This document shows, one piece after another, positions 1 to 11,212 of a DNA stretch of 64,000 bases (position 1 is its first letter; the number at the start of each line of letters is the position of its first letter). Under the pieces are notes generated by a model. It ran no database searches, had not been told where the DNA came from, and saw nothing but the letters and a program-made list of their open reading frames with translations. Source of the stretch: Phyllostachys edulis (taxonomy: Eukaryota > Streptophyta > Magnoliopsida > Poales > Poaceae); contig CM070566.1 in NCBI GenBank assembly GCA_036346405.1, positions 49,665,268 through 49,729,267 of the forward strand, given 5' to 3'. The translations under genes and the position numbers were made by a program.

Positions 1-2497
1 TAGTTACACCCGCTAAGGTTTCGTCTTTGAAGGGTTACATCCGTTAAACCTTACCCAGACCCCCCTCTTGCGCCCTCTTAACGACTTATGTCATGCGCCC
101 CGACCCCCTTTGCCACAAAGGCTTACGACGTCGCAGAAAATCTACCTGGTGCAACTCGTACTGATGGATACAAATTATTTAGCCAGGTTGTACTTTACAA
201 ACTTGTGGTTGTACTTGTTTTACATAGGAGGTCATGGCAAGATTAAGTCCTTAGGGTTATCTGGACGGTTCATTCCACATACTAGTATTCCCTTGGGCCA
301 CATTAGCACCCACCAACATACTAGTATCCCTTGGGCTGCATTAGCGCCCACCAACACATCATCTATCATACCATCCGCCCAGATGGGAAAAGCAGGTTAT
401 TAGGGTTTTGAGAAGGAAAACTAAATTATCACATTCATATCAGTCATTTCCCCGCAATGACTGCCCAAAACCATTTTCATATTTGAAGAGATGATGATTG
501 GGGTATTTAATACCCCAGTACTTAAGCAAGACTAGTATGTCGCTTAAGTACAACCTATAACTAGTATTACCATATAGATTACTAGGGTGACATGGAACAA
601 TGGATTCATTTATCAAGGGATGTCATATTAATTAATTAATCATCAAATGGGTATTTAACTACCTTAAGTTTAACATACATTTGATTAAAGAATTAAAGCA
701 TGCAATTTTGGTTAATTTAAATGAATATAATTTGCATAAAATGTAGGCTCAATATGTTGAAAGCATTGACTTGCCTTGGATATAGGTAAGAGGATCTTGG
801 TATTCTTGTGATTGATCAACTTGGAGGTCCTCCGCGTCTTCGAATCCTAATCGGTCGATCGTACCAGAAAAAGGCACAAACAAGCAAAGAGAGCAAATAA
901 ATAATAGAGAACAATAAATGAACTCCAAATTGAACAAGACCTATGCCATTAGCAAGATCTTGAATTAACAAATTTTTTGAAACAAGTTTCATAATTTTTG
1001 GTGCTATAACGGAGGAGAACGGGACTTTCGAACTTGGATTTGGAATTAAAAGAGAGAGAGAGAGCCTTTGCGAGAGAGAGGGTGCATCAGACATAGACAG
1101 TGTTCTTGTGCACAAGGCACTAGTCCACTGGAACAGGAAAAAGGGGGGCCCACTTGGTAGCCAAGGGGAGGGAGGGTCAAACCAAATGACAGGTGGGGCC
1201 GATCCCAAATCCATCCCCAATTCTGTTTACACAGAGAAAAGAATGGGGAAGCAAAGGGGAGCGGGTGGCTCGGGAGTGGTGGTGGCGAGCGGCGGCGCAA
1301 GGCGGCGGTGGGTGGTCAAGAGTGGTTCCCCTAAGGGCGGCGACCTCATGGGCGGAGGTGGCGGCGAGCAGAGGGCTTGTCTTGTGCAAAGGTCAGCGGC
1401 AACATAAGGAGGAGGCGTCGGCGCACGGCTATCGTTAGCGGGGAGCTCTGGCGGGTCTAGTCGGTGAGGCGAGCGACCGTGGCGGCCCAGGGGTGGCGGC
1501 CTGGGTCGAAGGAAGAGGGGCAGCGGCGACGGCTCGTTTCGATGACGGGGAAGGAGCATGGAGGTGGGGAATCGGATCCTCGCGTCGCAGGGCACGCGGT
1601 GACGCGGTCGCCGAAGGTGGAGGCTTACCGGAGCGACGAGGGAGTAGTGAGGCGGCACGGCCGTCAATGGGAACTCTGGTTCGGAGGCGCTCGGCGAAGA
1701 AGGAGAAGGGGCAAGGGTGCGGGGAGGGGAAGCAAGGGGAGGTGGCTAGGGCTATTTGTAGCCGAGGGAGAGGGCAAGAGCCGTTGGAGTGCCGAGGAGA
1801 GCCGTTGAGGGGCTGGCTCGAGCGTGCACGTGGTGATGACGGTGGCCAAGGCGTCCATGGCCTTCGGGGTGGCGGCAATGGCAGCGCACGCGTCGCGTCT
1901 TGTAAGTGTAGCGCGTGGACGGGACGGCTCGGGCAATGGCGGCACAGAGGAGGTGGCGTGTGGAGCTGGTGGTGCAGGTAGCACTGTGGATGCAGAGAGC
2001 CATTGAGGAGGTAGCGTGTGAGCTCGAGGAAGGAGCAGGCGGCGTGCAGCAGGGGTGTGCGAGTGGCTGGGGGCCAAAAGCGGCGTGGCACAGGGGGCTG
2101 GCAGGTGCGCTAGAGAAGCAAAGGGGGAAGGAGGCGCTCGGCTGGAGGAAGGAGCCAGGAGGAAGAGGCCAGGGGGAAGAGACAACGGCGCTGGGTTGGG
2201 CTGCAGGCCAAGCGGGCTGGGGGAAAGGAGCAGGCCGGTGGAGGCTTGGGCCGGGTGGGCCAAGGAGCATTCGGGCTGAGCCCACAAAGAAGGGGAAGCA
2301 ATTGAGAAGGGGCCCAAATTGCAAGGAGGAGGAATTTCAACTTTGAATTTGAATTCCAGGGTTCAAAGGTATTTGAAAGACAAACCTGAGCTGAAAGAAA
2401 GCGAGAAGATTTTGAAAATACTTGGTAATTTCAATTATGAATGAAAACTGAAAACCGGAAATAATTACTTTTCCCATTTCGAAAACGGGATGTTACA
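1..2497 (-). mobile_element. Ty3/gypsy LTR G1 (Tekay/RIRE3-like), minus strand, left end outside window
   Basis: On the minus strand an LTR opens at 2497 with TGTAACATCCC. The next bases on the plus strand, atgga (2498-2502), are the presumed 5-bp target duplication. The layout is that of the other long grass gypsy LTRs in the window: an AT-rich head (about 2340-2497), a GC-rich proline-coding stretch (about 1040-2330) and an AT-rich tail (about 160-1000). Bases 160-540 match 12440-12720 of solo LTR G3 almost collinearly, which ties the two together. No primer site, gag or pol is visible, so this is a solo LTR or one end of an element that continues to the left. The long open frames here come from GC-rich LTR sequence and are not genes. 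Confidence 0.7.
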
Positions 2498-4119
2498 ATG
2501 GATGTATTCATAAATAAAGGAGGATGAGACTTTAATTCACTCGATCGATATAGTATCATTTCTATGTTGCCCTCAAATTTCACTGTCGGCACTCGACTTT
2601 ATTTATGCTGCATTCTGATACTTCATTATCCTCACCAACTTTACCTTGTTCCGTTGCTTCCATTTGTCATCAGAAGCGATAATGCAGCATGCCTTTCGTG
2701 TATCTTTTCGTATAATCCACAGTGTAGACTGTAGAGAGAGGACGAAAAGACAAGCTTGGTATGCACAAATTAATCGGTTGGAAAAGTGAGTATTGAGTAG
2801 TAGTGCTGCACACGCGCGCGTAATGTTGAGAGATGAGAGCGAGATGATGGTAGAAAACGACGGTAGTGAAAGGCAACAAACACAAGCAGGACGTGGTGAT
2901 CTCGAACAGTGGGTAGTGGACGGGCACACACGCTAAGCCAGAGTGCCAGGACAGGTACATGCGTACGTACACGTAGTCACGTACGTAGCACTACTACATG
3001 TCTACATGGGCTGGCCGCGACGTGGATGAGAGTGTGAGGCCGTGAGAGGCAAGGGAGGGAATGAGCTTGGGTTTTGTCTTCTCCGTTTGTCGTTTTTTTT
3101 TTGTCTGCTCCGCTCTTGCACGACCTGGCTGGCCCCTGGACTGGAGTCCTGGGTTGCGAGAGAACAGGAGGGAAGATTCCGCTTGAAACGCAGACCCCTC
3201 GAAATTTCTGTTGAGGAATCGTCGCTGGCGAATCTAGTCCGAACAATTATTTCATAGACAAACTCGGAATCGTAAGAACAATGTAAGAACACAAAAACAT
3301 AATAGTAGATTGAACACATAGATATAGGTGCTTGCCTTTGCTTGCTGGTACTCTGGACATTCACATGATCATCTTTGTTGCACTCCCGAATCATCGTCAT
3401 CTAACGATAAGTACTGACAAAGCAGAAAGTATATTATGAAATTAATTCCAAAAGTCTCCAAAAAAATTATGAAATTAATACAGAAGGTATATTATGAATT
3501 TAAAAACAAAAAATATTTGATTTCGAGTTTGTATGTGATATTTAATTGGAAACAGTGCCTTTGGCTACTGTAGCCGAAGTTCAAACTTTTCGTGAAAATT
3601 TCTGGAGTTGTGGTGGAGACAACAACTACAAGGTCAGACAGATGATTCAATTTTGTGAACAACACAATTTGATTCATCCCAATTGATGTTCGCAAGAATT
3701 TTCTATGAGTTTTTAAAGTTGAAGCTATGGCATAAGGCCTATTGTTGATTGACTAACCAATAACTCACATCTTGACTTATGATAAATTTTACTCCTTTAG
3801 ACTACATGTGAAAGGCTAGTAATTATATTTTATAATCCATTTGTATTGGCATAAGACAAAGCTCTAATTTACTGTTATCAAAATTCTACAATCCAATCTT
3901 ACCTCCCTTTTAGTTCTTGCTTTCTTTGTTCAGAACATCCATCAAGGCTGAAAATTAAGCTACTGGACCCATTTCCTATAAGTCTCAAACTTCACTTTGA
4001 TAGTTCATTTCAGTGACCAAAATGACATTCATCAATTTAGTGAGCAGAACAAGTGTGGGTCTAGCAAGTCATTTCAGATTTCCCCCTAATCAACTTCGCT
4101 TCTCTGTTGGTTGCTCTCT
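2498..4119. other. Unassigned AT-rich stretch, probably part of the G2 LTR region
   Basis: No convincing gene. The stretch from about 3260 to 4119 is AT-rich and resembles 7363-8040 on the far side of element A, so both may belong to the LTR on the minus strand that ends at 9679. Bases 2600-3250 are more mixed, with acgtacgt-type palindromes near 2960-2990 and a T run near 3094. Their origin is not resolved. The left boundary of G2 could not be placed. Confidence 0.35.
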
Positions 4120-4149
4120 CACTACTACAAAAAGGCTAATACTGGACGC

Positions 4150-4462
4150 CTCATCACAGACGGTTGACCAAAATCGTCGGTATTACATTCAATCACGAGC
4201 GGTTTTGGTTTAGAGGCAAATGCGTACTCTTAACTAGCGCTAAAAACCGTCGTGAAGAGGCAATATCACGAGCGGTTCATGTTGAAAACCGTCGTGAAGT
4301 ATCACGAGCGGTTACGAACAAGAACCGTCGTGATATTAATCGATATCCTGAGCGGTTTTAAAACACAACCGTCTATGAAGTATCACAGACGGTTCTGAAT
4401 AAGAACCGTCTATGATATTAATTAGTATCACAGACGGTTCTTAACAATAACCGTCTGTGATA
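4150..4462. repeat. Left subterminal repeat array of element A
   Basis: Copies of an 11-16 bp motif occur every 30-40 bp in alternating orientation. The outermost and innermost copies read cacagacggtt. The central copies (about 4194-4360) read cacgagcggtt. In characterised CACTA elements such as En/Spm, arrays of this kind bind the transposon's own DNA-binding protein. The mixed motif is discussed as a finding. Confidence 0.85.
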
Positions 4463-4754
4463 ATATCGCTCCAGCGTGAGTTTCTTCATCGCCGGTGCGT
4501 CTGTTCGTCGCCATCCGCTTCGACTCCCGATGCGTCTCTTCATCGCATCGATCCGCTTCGGCTCCCCGATGTGTCTCTTCGTCTCACACTCCGAATTTAT
4601 TCCTTGTTTTATAAAAAGGATCATCCGCCATCCAAGATGATCATCCCCACATACTTATAAAAAACGAAATGGCTGCCTCTTCCTTGTCGCCGCAGCGATG
4701 GCCTTCTGGCGCCTTTGTCTGAGCACCTCTCTCGGTGTAAGTTGAGCCGTCTTC

Positions 4755-5198
4755 TTGGAAGAACACTGTTTGATCAACGATATCTTCACTCCTCTGCCTG
4801 CAAGAAATTTGCGGGAGCGGTGGCGGCCACCTTCCGCCGTCTTGACATCCTCCTCCGCCGTGTCTTCGGGTGATCTCCCACTTTCGGCGAGTTTACGCGT
4901 CATCGATGTAGTCCTCCAAAACGGCGTTGCACGTCTCGGGAGGCTTGCCGTCACTTGGTACTGTGTCGAGGTGGCGGCGGCCGAGTCGACGGCCGAGACC
5001 CCTCAAGCAAGGGAAGAGAGGCTATGGGCTCAATTCTTCTTGGTTCAACGATCTGAGGTCTTGGAGACACTTTCGAGCAATGGCGTCAGCGGGTGGGCGC
5101 ATTTGAGCTTCGTTCGTGATGATCGAGAACAGTTCGATCTTGACACCATCGCCTATGAAGTATTGCAGATGGAGATAGAAACCTACCTTTGCCACTAG
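4755..5198 (+). CDS. Unknown open reading frame, up to 148 codons, near the left end of element A
   Basis: The frame is open from just after a stop at 4743-4745 to a stop at 5196-5198, but it has no upstream ATG (it begins TTG). It could therefore be the 3' exon of a spliced gene or a decayed gene. I recognise no family. Its last residues, DTIAYEVLQMEIETYLCH, resemble the end of a short frame in the equivalent place of element B (19744-19842, ending DIAYEALITEIAGYLDH). In both elements the frame lies between the left repeat array and the next array. That shared ending hints at an element-encoded peptide rather than chance, but the evidence is thin. Confidence 0.3.
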   Translation: MEEHCLINDIFTPLPARNLRERWRPPSAVLTSSSAVSSGDLPLSASLRVIDVVLQNGVARLGRLAVTWYCVEVAAAESTAETPQAREERLWAQFFLVQRSEVLETLSSNGVSGWAHLSFVRDDREQFDLDTIAYEVLQMEIETYLCH

Positions 5199-5284
5199 AA
5201 AAACCTTGTTTAATTATAGGTTTCTGCTTTTTTAATATAAACATGTAATTTCTTCGTGTCATGTAAGTGTATATACTTGAGAAA

Positions 5285-5412
5285 AAACCATTTCACAAAC
5301 AGTTCCATTATGGAACCGTCTGTGATATGGGACATATCACCGACGGTTCTATTATGGAACCGTCTGTGATAATTATCACTGACGGTTCCATAATAGAACC
5401 GTCTCGATAAAC
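5285..5412. repeat. Internal repeat array of element A
   Basis: Four to five copies of the cacagacggtt / aaccgtctgtg motif, alternating in orientation, lie well inside the element. The array is followed at 5416-5470 by a stretch (ataagtagg ... ctagggtttgcg) also found at 26032-26045 plus 37412-37430 of element B, where it precedes gene 2. It marks a conserved internal block and is not an element end. Confidence 0.75.
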
Positions 5413-5561
5413 CTCTTTATAAGTAGGAGCTAGCCCGACTTGCCGCTAGGGTTTGCGCTCTAACTCGTCACTCCCAGTGCCTTACTCTCGTCCGTTCCCT
5501 CCCGTCATTGCTTGGCGCCGCCATTCTTCTGTCGCCGGCGGTTGTGGCATCTTGTGACCTT

Positions 5562-5596
5562 GCAAAAGACACTCGTGCGATAAGAGTGTCTTTTGC
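5562..5596. repeat. Perfect 13-bp hairpin in element A
   Basis: gcaaaagacactc (5562-5574) and its exact reverse complement (5584-5596) are separated by 9 bases. A weaker outer arm, gttgtgg (5541-5547) with ccacaac (5612-5618), could extend the stem. Confidence 0.8.
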
Positions 5597-6090
5597 GGCA
5601 TCACCGTTAATACCACAACTCTGATGACGTAAACTCGTCGTCACTCCCAGCTCGGCGCTAGGGTTTGTGCCCGCCCTAACTCCGTTCCCTCCCACCTCGG
5701 CGCGCCGCTCGACCTCGTCGCCGTCGCCGCCCGACCCTTTGCGCCCGCTAGGGCTCTGGCCGACTTTGCTTTCCCATCCTCCTCTATTCTCCTCTAGATC
5801 TGTTAGCTTAATGTCTTTTGTTGAGTTTGATTTTTATGCATGAGCCTTAAGTTGTGTCGATGTTTGTGTGATTTATGCAAGGTAAAGAAATGGATGAGGT
5901 TGTCTTTGGTGGTGGGGTCGCCACCAGTGGTTCTTATTGTACTAAGGTCCCTCTCTGTCTCTACCCTCCTTGCTCTGTGATGAAAATGGCTAGCTAGTGC
6001 TCTGCGATGGATCTTAGGGGCTACTCTTGGTGTGGTGGGTTTGGACACCCTTGGTCTTGTTCTCTTGCTGATGAACTGCTCAATGATGTT

Positions 6091-6516
6091 AATAGTCTTA
6101 TGCTGAAATTGAATTGATAATTAGTTCATATTAATAGTCCCTTGCTCTGTGATGTAATGATGTAAATAGTCTTATCTGAAATTGAATTGATAATTAGTTC
6201 ATATTAATAGTCCTCTTCTTTGTGTGATGTAATGATGTCAATAGTCTTATGCTGAAATTGAATTGATAATTAGTTCATATTAATAGTCCCTTGCTCGTGA
6301 TGTAATGATGTAAATACTCTTATGCTGAAATTGAATTGATAATTAGTTCATATTAATAGTCCTCTTCTTTGTGTGATGTAATGATGTTAATAGTCTTATG
6401 CTGAAATTGAATTGATAATTAGTTCATATTAATAGTCCCCTTGCTCTGTGATGTAATGGTGTCAATAGTCTTATGCTGAAATTGAATTGATAATTAGTTC
6501 ATATTAATAGTCCCTT
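6091..6516. repeat. Six-copy tandem repeat, unit 73-76 bp, in element A
   Basis: Units begin aatagtctta at 6091, 6165, 6240, 6389 and 6464, with one copy reading aatactctta at 6313. Unit lengths are 74, 75, 73, 76 and 75 bp. Each unit holds ctgaaattgaattgataatt followed by agttcatattaatagtcc. A single related unit (tgataatagtcttgtactga) occurs in element E near 60788, so A amplified a sequence that is single in its relative. Confidence 0.9.
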
Positions 6517-6631
6517 GTTCATGCGGTCAAGTTCTCCTACCTCTTGCGTGCAGTCGTCCTACCATTCCATTCATAATCTCTTCTCTATAAAGTCTCCAAG
6601 CAGTGGCTGCTTGTGCCATTAAAACCGGCAT

Positions 6632-7011
6632 CATATATATATTATATATATATTATTAAGTGATCCTCGGCCACTTTAGGGGTTTGTCCGCATGACATGA
6701 GAAGAATGAGGCGGTATCCACGGGCAACCTCATTGAGCCCTGTAAGTTTAAAAAGTATGGATGCAAAGAGGCGTTAGGACATCCAATTACGGATTGGGCG
6801 TCACTATGTTGAAAGTGGCGTTGATCTTAACTTCTCCGTAGGAAGTGGCATCATGTATTAGCAATCAACAATTCTTGAGCATGTAATTGTCTTTAAAGCC
6901 AACAAGAACACCAAGCAACAAGTTGAGAATTCTTTTGAAATATGAGAATGGTTGCTTGGTGTTCTTGAGTGGCCGAGAGATTTAAAACAATATATATATA
7001 ATATATATATG
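6632..7011. repeat. Long inverted repeat with inner hairpin, centre of element A
   Basis: Left arm 6632-6675 (AT repeat then gtgatcctcggccact) and right arm 6968-7011 (agtggccgag then AT repeat) are near-perfect reverse complements. Inside lies a perfect 16-bp stem, aagaacaccaagcaac (6904-6919) with its complement at 6951-6966. The loop also contains a potential peptide PCKFKKYGCKEA (about 6737-6772), which recurs in the arms of the inverted repeat in element B. Confidence 0.75.
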
Positions 7012-7054
7012 ATAATAGATTTATGGTACAAGCACCACCGCTGGGCCTTTATAG

Positions 7055-7340
7055 AAAAGTCATCACAGGCGGTTCCGGCCACAAACCGTGCATGATATGT
7101 ACTTATCACGAGCGGTTTGTGGCTGAAACCGTGCGTGATATGTGCTTATCACCGAGCGGTTTGTGGATAAAACCGTCTGTGATATTACTATCATGACGGT
7201 TTGAACCACAAACCGCTGCGTGAAAGTATACATCACGAGCGGTTCAAAACCGTTTGTGATGACCTCATGTCATCATCGACCCATAAACTCGAGGCGGCTC
7301 ACGAAACCATCTGTGATGACGTTTTTGAACCGTCTGTGAA
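7055..7340. repeat. Right subterminal repeat array of element A
   Basis: The arrangement mirrors the left array. Copies read caggcggtt, cacgagcggtt and ccgagcggtt, then cgtctgtga near the terminus. The gagcggtt variant occupies the inner copies at this end as well. Confidence 0.85.
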
Positions 7341-7362
7341 AGCCTTTTCTGTAGTAGTGTCT

Positions 7363-9679
7363 GATGGCTCAAATATTCATCTCCTTACTTGATTTTCAGA
7401 CTTGACTACTAGTAGTAGATCAATGTTCAATTGACTAAAAGGCTCAAGAACGTTACTAACTCTTTGTACTAACAAAGACATTAATCTAGTGACAAAACTA
7501 ATTATCTCTGAGTTCTTGTTCATAAAACACCTGTGACACAAATCGGTGAACAAAAGTGCTAAACTAGACTCCCTTCAACTCAAATTTCTAAATGCTAACT
7601 CATTTGAGTGACTCAAATGACATTTTCAGTACTTGATATCACAAGACAGAGGTTAAATAAGAAGATTACACTGACAATCCAAGTTTTCTTCTAAACCTCT
7701 TCTCAGATCATTCATACAACTAAGAGTGTTTGAAAGCTAAAATCACCAATTCCATAATTCATTTGCTAAGAACTTCTTCTTAAGTGATTTAAGAGGCATT
7801 AACAAAATCATTAGCTTACTGACAAATCTAGTTCGCTACATAAAATCTTCTCTGCTTAAAACTTCATCTAAAGAATTTCATTGCTTTGCCAGCTAACTTC
7901 TCACTAGATCAATCATTCATTTGTCAATTAGATTTGAGTGATCAATTGACATACAAAAAATTTCTTAGCTTGAGTTGATATTACAAATGAGTTCTATTGT
8001 TAATTACATAGAAAAGTTTCAAAGATGGAGCTATAGGACAGACAGGGTGGCTCTGTCGTGGCGTTCATCGCCGGTGAGGGAGAGGTGTGGAGGCAGCAAA
8101 GACCCTCAAAATGGATCACCCTAGGGACAAGGATCCTAGGGGTTTCGACCTTGTGTGGCTCTATGGTAGTGCGACGAGTGTGAGTGGCAGCCGGCCATGG
8201 AGGCAAAATGGTGCCAGCGGCACAAAAAGGTATAGGGGGGAAACTAAGGCGTGCATGGTCTCCGGCGGGATACCTGGAGCATGCGGGGGTGGTCAGCGAA
8301 TATGGAGAGTGGCCAGAACGAGCTAGCCACAGTGACGATGGTCAGCGCAGGGTGGTCCTCGACGGCAGCAACCTGGAGGAGATGGGAGCACAAATTAGTG
8401 ATAGGGGGAGGTAGAGTGAAGCTAGGCATTGCTCAGGGAGGGAGGAATTGGAGAAAGGATCACCAGAGCGGCCGAAACAGCGGAGAAGGCTCGGCGGTGC
8501 GGCCATGGCCAGTACTTGACATTTGATTCTTTACTCGATCGGAGCTCGGAGAGTAGAGGAAATGGAAAGATAGGTGGGGGAAAACAAAGAGGGAGAGGAG
8601 GTGCACTAAGTGCTCGGCTCAAATGGGGTGAGAAGGGTGGAGTTCCTCGCGAGAACCCAAGATTCCTCTCTTCTTAGTCGTGACAACCTTCTCAAGATAT
8701 CTCAGCAACGACGGTGAAATGAGCGACGGCGTTAATTTCTGGCAGCTGCGGACTGGGTGCCTTCAGCGGTGGCTCAACGGCACTGACGGGGGGAAGACGG
8801 GGGAGGTCGGGCGGCATGGCGCCCATGCGCGCTCGCTCGGTAGAGAAGAACCGGCGCGTGGAGAAGATGACCTATGGGTGGGGCCCGCAGGTCAGAGGCA
8901 GAGGGAGGGGCAGCTTAGTGAGTGGGTTGGGTTGAGCCAAAGCATCTCGATTTCGGTTGGTCCGAAAATTTTGGCTCGCTCGGTCTGAAAGATTGGGTCC
9001 GACCGGATGAACAGTGATATCCTTGATTTTGTGGAAAAAGTTGAGCGCTTAAATGACTTTTTGATGGTAGATGCTTAGCTCCAAAATTGATGAAACTTTT
9101 AGGACAAGTCCCTGACACTGGTTAGACCATTAATAAATTTTTCTAGGGTTTTAAAATTTCTATAGTTTTCTCTAGAATTACTTTAAGTTTCTATTGTGGT
9201 GTTTGACTTTTGATTTTCTTAGATTGACTGGTAACTTAAAAATAGCAATTAAAATCTAAAAATTATGAAATTTTGAAGGTGAGTTGATAAAGTGTTCCAG
9301 AACCTAGAAAAATTATTTCCAAGAACTATTCATAAGTTTGTTTGTATTTTAGATTAAAATTCAACTTTGAACATGCAAATTGACAAGGAACCAAATAACC
9401 TACAAAATTTCCAGAAAATTCCAAACAAGCATATCAGAGGAAATAGAATCCAACTAAAATATTTCCACACTTTGTAACCTTTTTTTAGTTTTGCCTCAAC
9501 TTCAATTTGAGCTTTCGAATTGGAGAAGGAGTATTGGATTACTAGGTTTAAATTCTAGAATTCAAAATCAAAGGATTTTCAACATATGGTTTACAACAAA
9601 AAGTTTTAAAAAGCCCAAAATTTCACAAATGTATATTAGATGCTTAACTAATCCATCTTAGTGATTTTGGGCTGTTACA
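7363..9679 (-). mobile_element. Gypsy-type LTR G2, minus strand (left limit unresolved)
   Basis: On the minus strand the sequence opens at 9679 with TGTAACAGCCC, the start motif of the gypsy LTRs here. It runs through an AT-rich head (9000-9679), a GC-rich middle (8050-8990) and an AT-rich tail (7363-8040). It joins copia-type LTR F at 9680, so it was probably inserted there; the presumed 5-bp duplicate is ccttg, 9680-9684. Element A interrupts its tail side. The open frames at 8080-8990 lie in the GC-rich LTR segment, and none shows a recognisable domain. Confidence 0.55.
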
Positions 9680-10795
9680 CCTTGAGACACTTCAAGAATT
9701 GTTATATTTTTAAGTGTTATCGATTGGTCTCATATATAGTATGTGAGATCCGTAAACCCGAGGTCGTCATGGTTTGCTATATGTGTAATAGTTTACTTAG
9801 GGGTTGACACATGCTACTCCATAAATGAGTAGACATAAAGGTAGCTTTTGAGTTTACTATGAAACGTGCAGAGGAATGTGAGCGATCAAGATGGAATTTG
9901 CCCCTCCTATTTAACGGGAGAGATATCTCTGAGACCCTTGATGTGGTTGGATTAAGGAAGTGCATGGCCATGCTGAATATGGTTGAGGAGTCAAATACAA
10001 CTAAGTAATCCACTACAAGATCGAGTGAAGGATTGAGTTATTATAGGATGGCACACATCTCGCCTTGAGTTCGATCTAGTATCATGTGGCAAAAGGATCG
10101 GCACATGAGGTTTATAAAGGTTCGTCTGATATGATCTTTATGTGTATTCAGGGGTCATTATGTTCTGCTAGGAACTGCTACCGACTTGTGGATCGGAGAG
10201 AAGTTTTCGGGTTACAGTCGATTACGTATGAATCTACAAGATCACACACTTAATGGGTTGGAACAAACTAGTTTGAATTTAATCCATTAGAGGCTTAAAT
10301 CGGATTATAATCCGTACGTGGTTAAGAGTCCTAATGGGTTTCTAATGTAGGGATCCGTTAGGAGCTCTTTATAAGAGAAGACGTAGGGACTTTTGGGAGA
10401 ATGTTGCACCACCCATCAAAACTCTAGATGCCACATCCCCGAAGGCCCTGCATGTGCGCTAGTGCTAGCACACCGACGCACGACATTCCACCCCTAGATG
10501 TGTGGATACCGTTGAGGTGTTGCAACAATCATTGTTGTGTTGATTGAGGATGATACATGACGTACATAGGGAATGTGAGAGGTTGTTGGAGGAGAGCGGC
10601 GAAGGATGTTGGACGATCGAGTACTTCTACTACATCGATGCACATGACATTGGACCAGACTGTTCTAACTTTTCTTTCAGTGTACTACGCATCTAGTGGT
10701 AACAATCTATAATCTCTTACTCACATGGTTTCATAATTTACGCGGTAGGAATTTTTAATTATGCGCTAGTGTAGCCTACCCATATCCAGGAGCAT
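9680..10795 (+). mobile_element. Copia-type LTR remnant F, first LTR (5' part missing)
   Basis: The sequence is collinear with the 5' LTR of copia K. It shares the ttgagacac, gtaatag ... aggggttg and cctaatgggtttct landmarks and ends with gtagcctacc, just before what would be the LTR end. It begins abruptly at the G2 junction. A second copy of the same LTR begins about 10,935 and is continued at 15872-16444. Confidence 0.7.
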
Positions 10796-10935
10796 CCAAG
10801 ATCAGAGCTTTGAAATGATCAGAAAATGCAGAGTAATCGAGTCGTCCTCCATAGGTTGAACATGACTGCTTTTGTGCAGCATGTTTGATGTAATCGTTCC
10901 ACACTTTGTTGACTAGCTTGGTATATGACTTGTTC
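10796..10935 (+). mobile_element. Residual interior of copia-type element F
   Basis: Between the end of the first F LTR and the start of the second lie only about 140 bases. Bases 10796-10811 contain aagatcagagct, a degraded look-alike of the tRNA-Met primer site seen in K (tggtatcagagcc). Gag and pol are absent, so almost the whole interior has been lost. Confidence 0.45.
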
Positions 10936-11212
10936 ATGAAACTCTCTATTTATGTTTATGACATTATTCTAAACATCTATGATCTCATATCATTATGTGT
11001 GACACTTATGATTTATGGATTAACACATGTATTGATTGATGATCACGTTTTACAGATCATGGATATGAGATAACAAATCAATAATGTGTACATATGTTGG
11101 AGAACATAGTATTGGATTGGCCCGCCTTGAGACACTACAAGAATTGTTATATTTTTAAGTGTTGTCGGTTGGTCTCATATATAGTATGTGAGATCCTTAA
11201 ACCCGAGGTCGT
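10936..11212 (+). mobile_element. Copia-type LTR remnant F, second LTR, left part
   Basis: Matches the head of the K 5' LTR (tatgtttatgacatt ... cttgagacac) and the first F LTR. It is cut at 11212 by solo LTR G3, whose target duplication gtcgt is 11208-11212 here and 15867-15871 on the other side. The first F LTR shows the uninterrupted target, gaggtcgtcatggttt, near 9757. Confidence 0.8.

Larger units (their letters stand above)
4120..7359. mobile_element. CACTA element A, non-autonomous, complete, 3,240 bp
   Basis: The left terminus is CACTACTACAAAAAGGCTAA and the right terminus ends CTGTAGTAGTG, giving an inverted CACTACTAC core. The flanking 3-bp target duplication is tct on both sides (4117-4119 and 7360-7362), as expected for CACTA insertion. 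Both ends carry arrays of short direct and inverted copies of the subterminal motif. There is no TNP2 transposase, so mobilisation would need a relative. The first 90 bp match elements B and E closely, so all three belong to one family. The interior holds an open frame near the left end, an internal repeat array, a GC-rich leader-like stretch, a 74-bp tandem repeat and an inverted repeat. Confidence 0.92.

Noticed and set aside
1046..2340. Many overlapping frames on both strands
   Set aside because: GC-rich LTR sequence of G1. Low stop density on both strands reflects composition only.
8000..8990. Overlapping frames up to 102 codons on both strands
   Set aside because: GC-rich middle of LTR G2. 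No recognisable domains.
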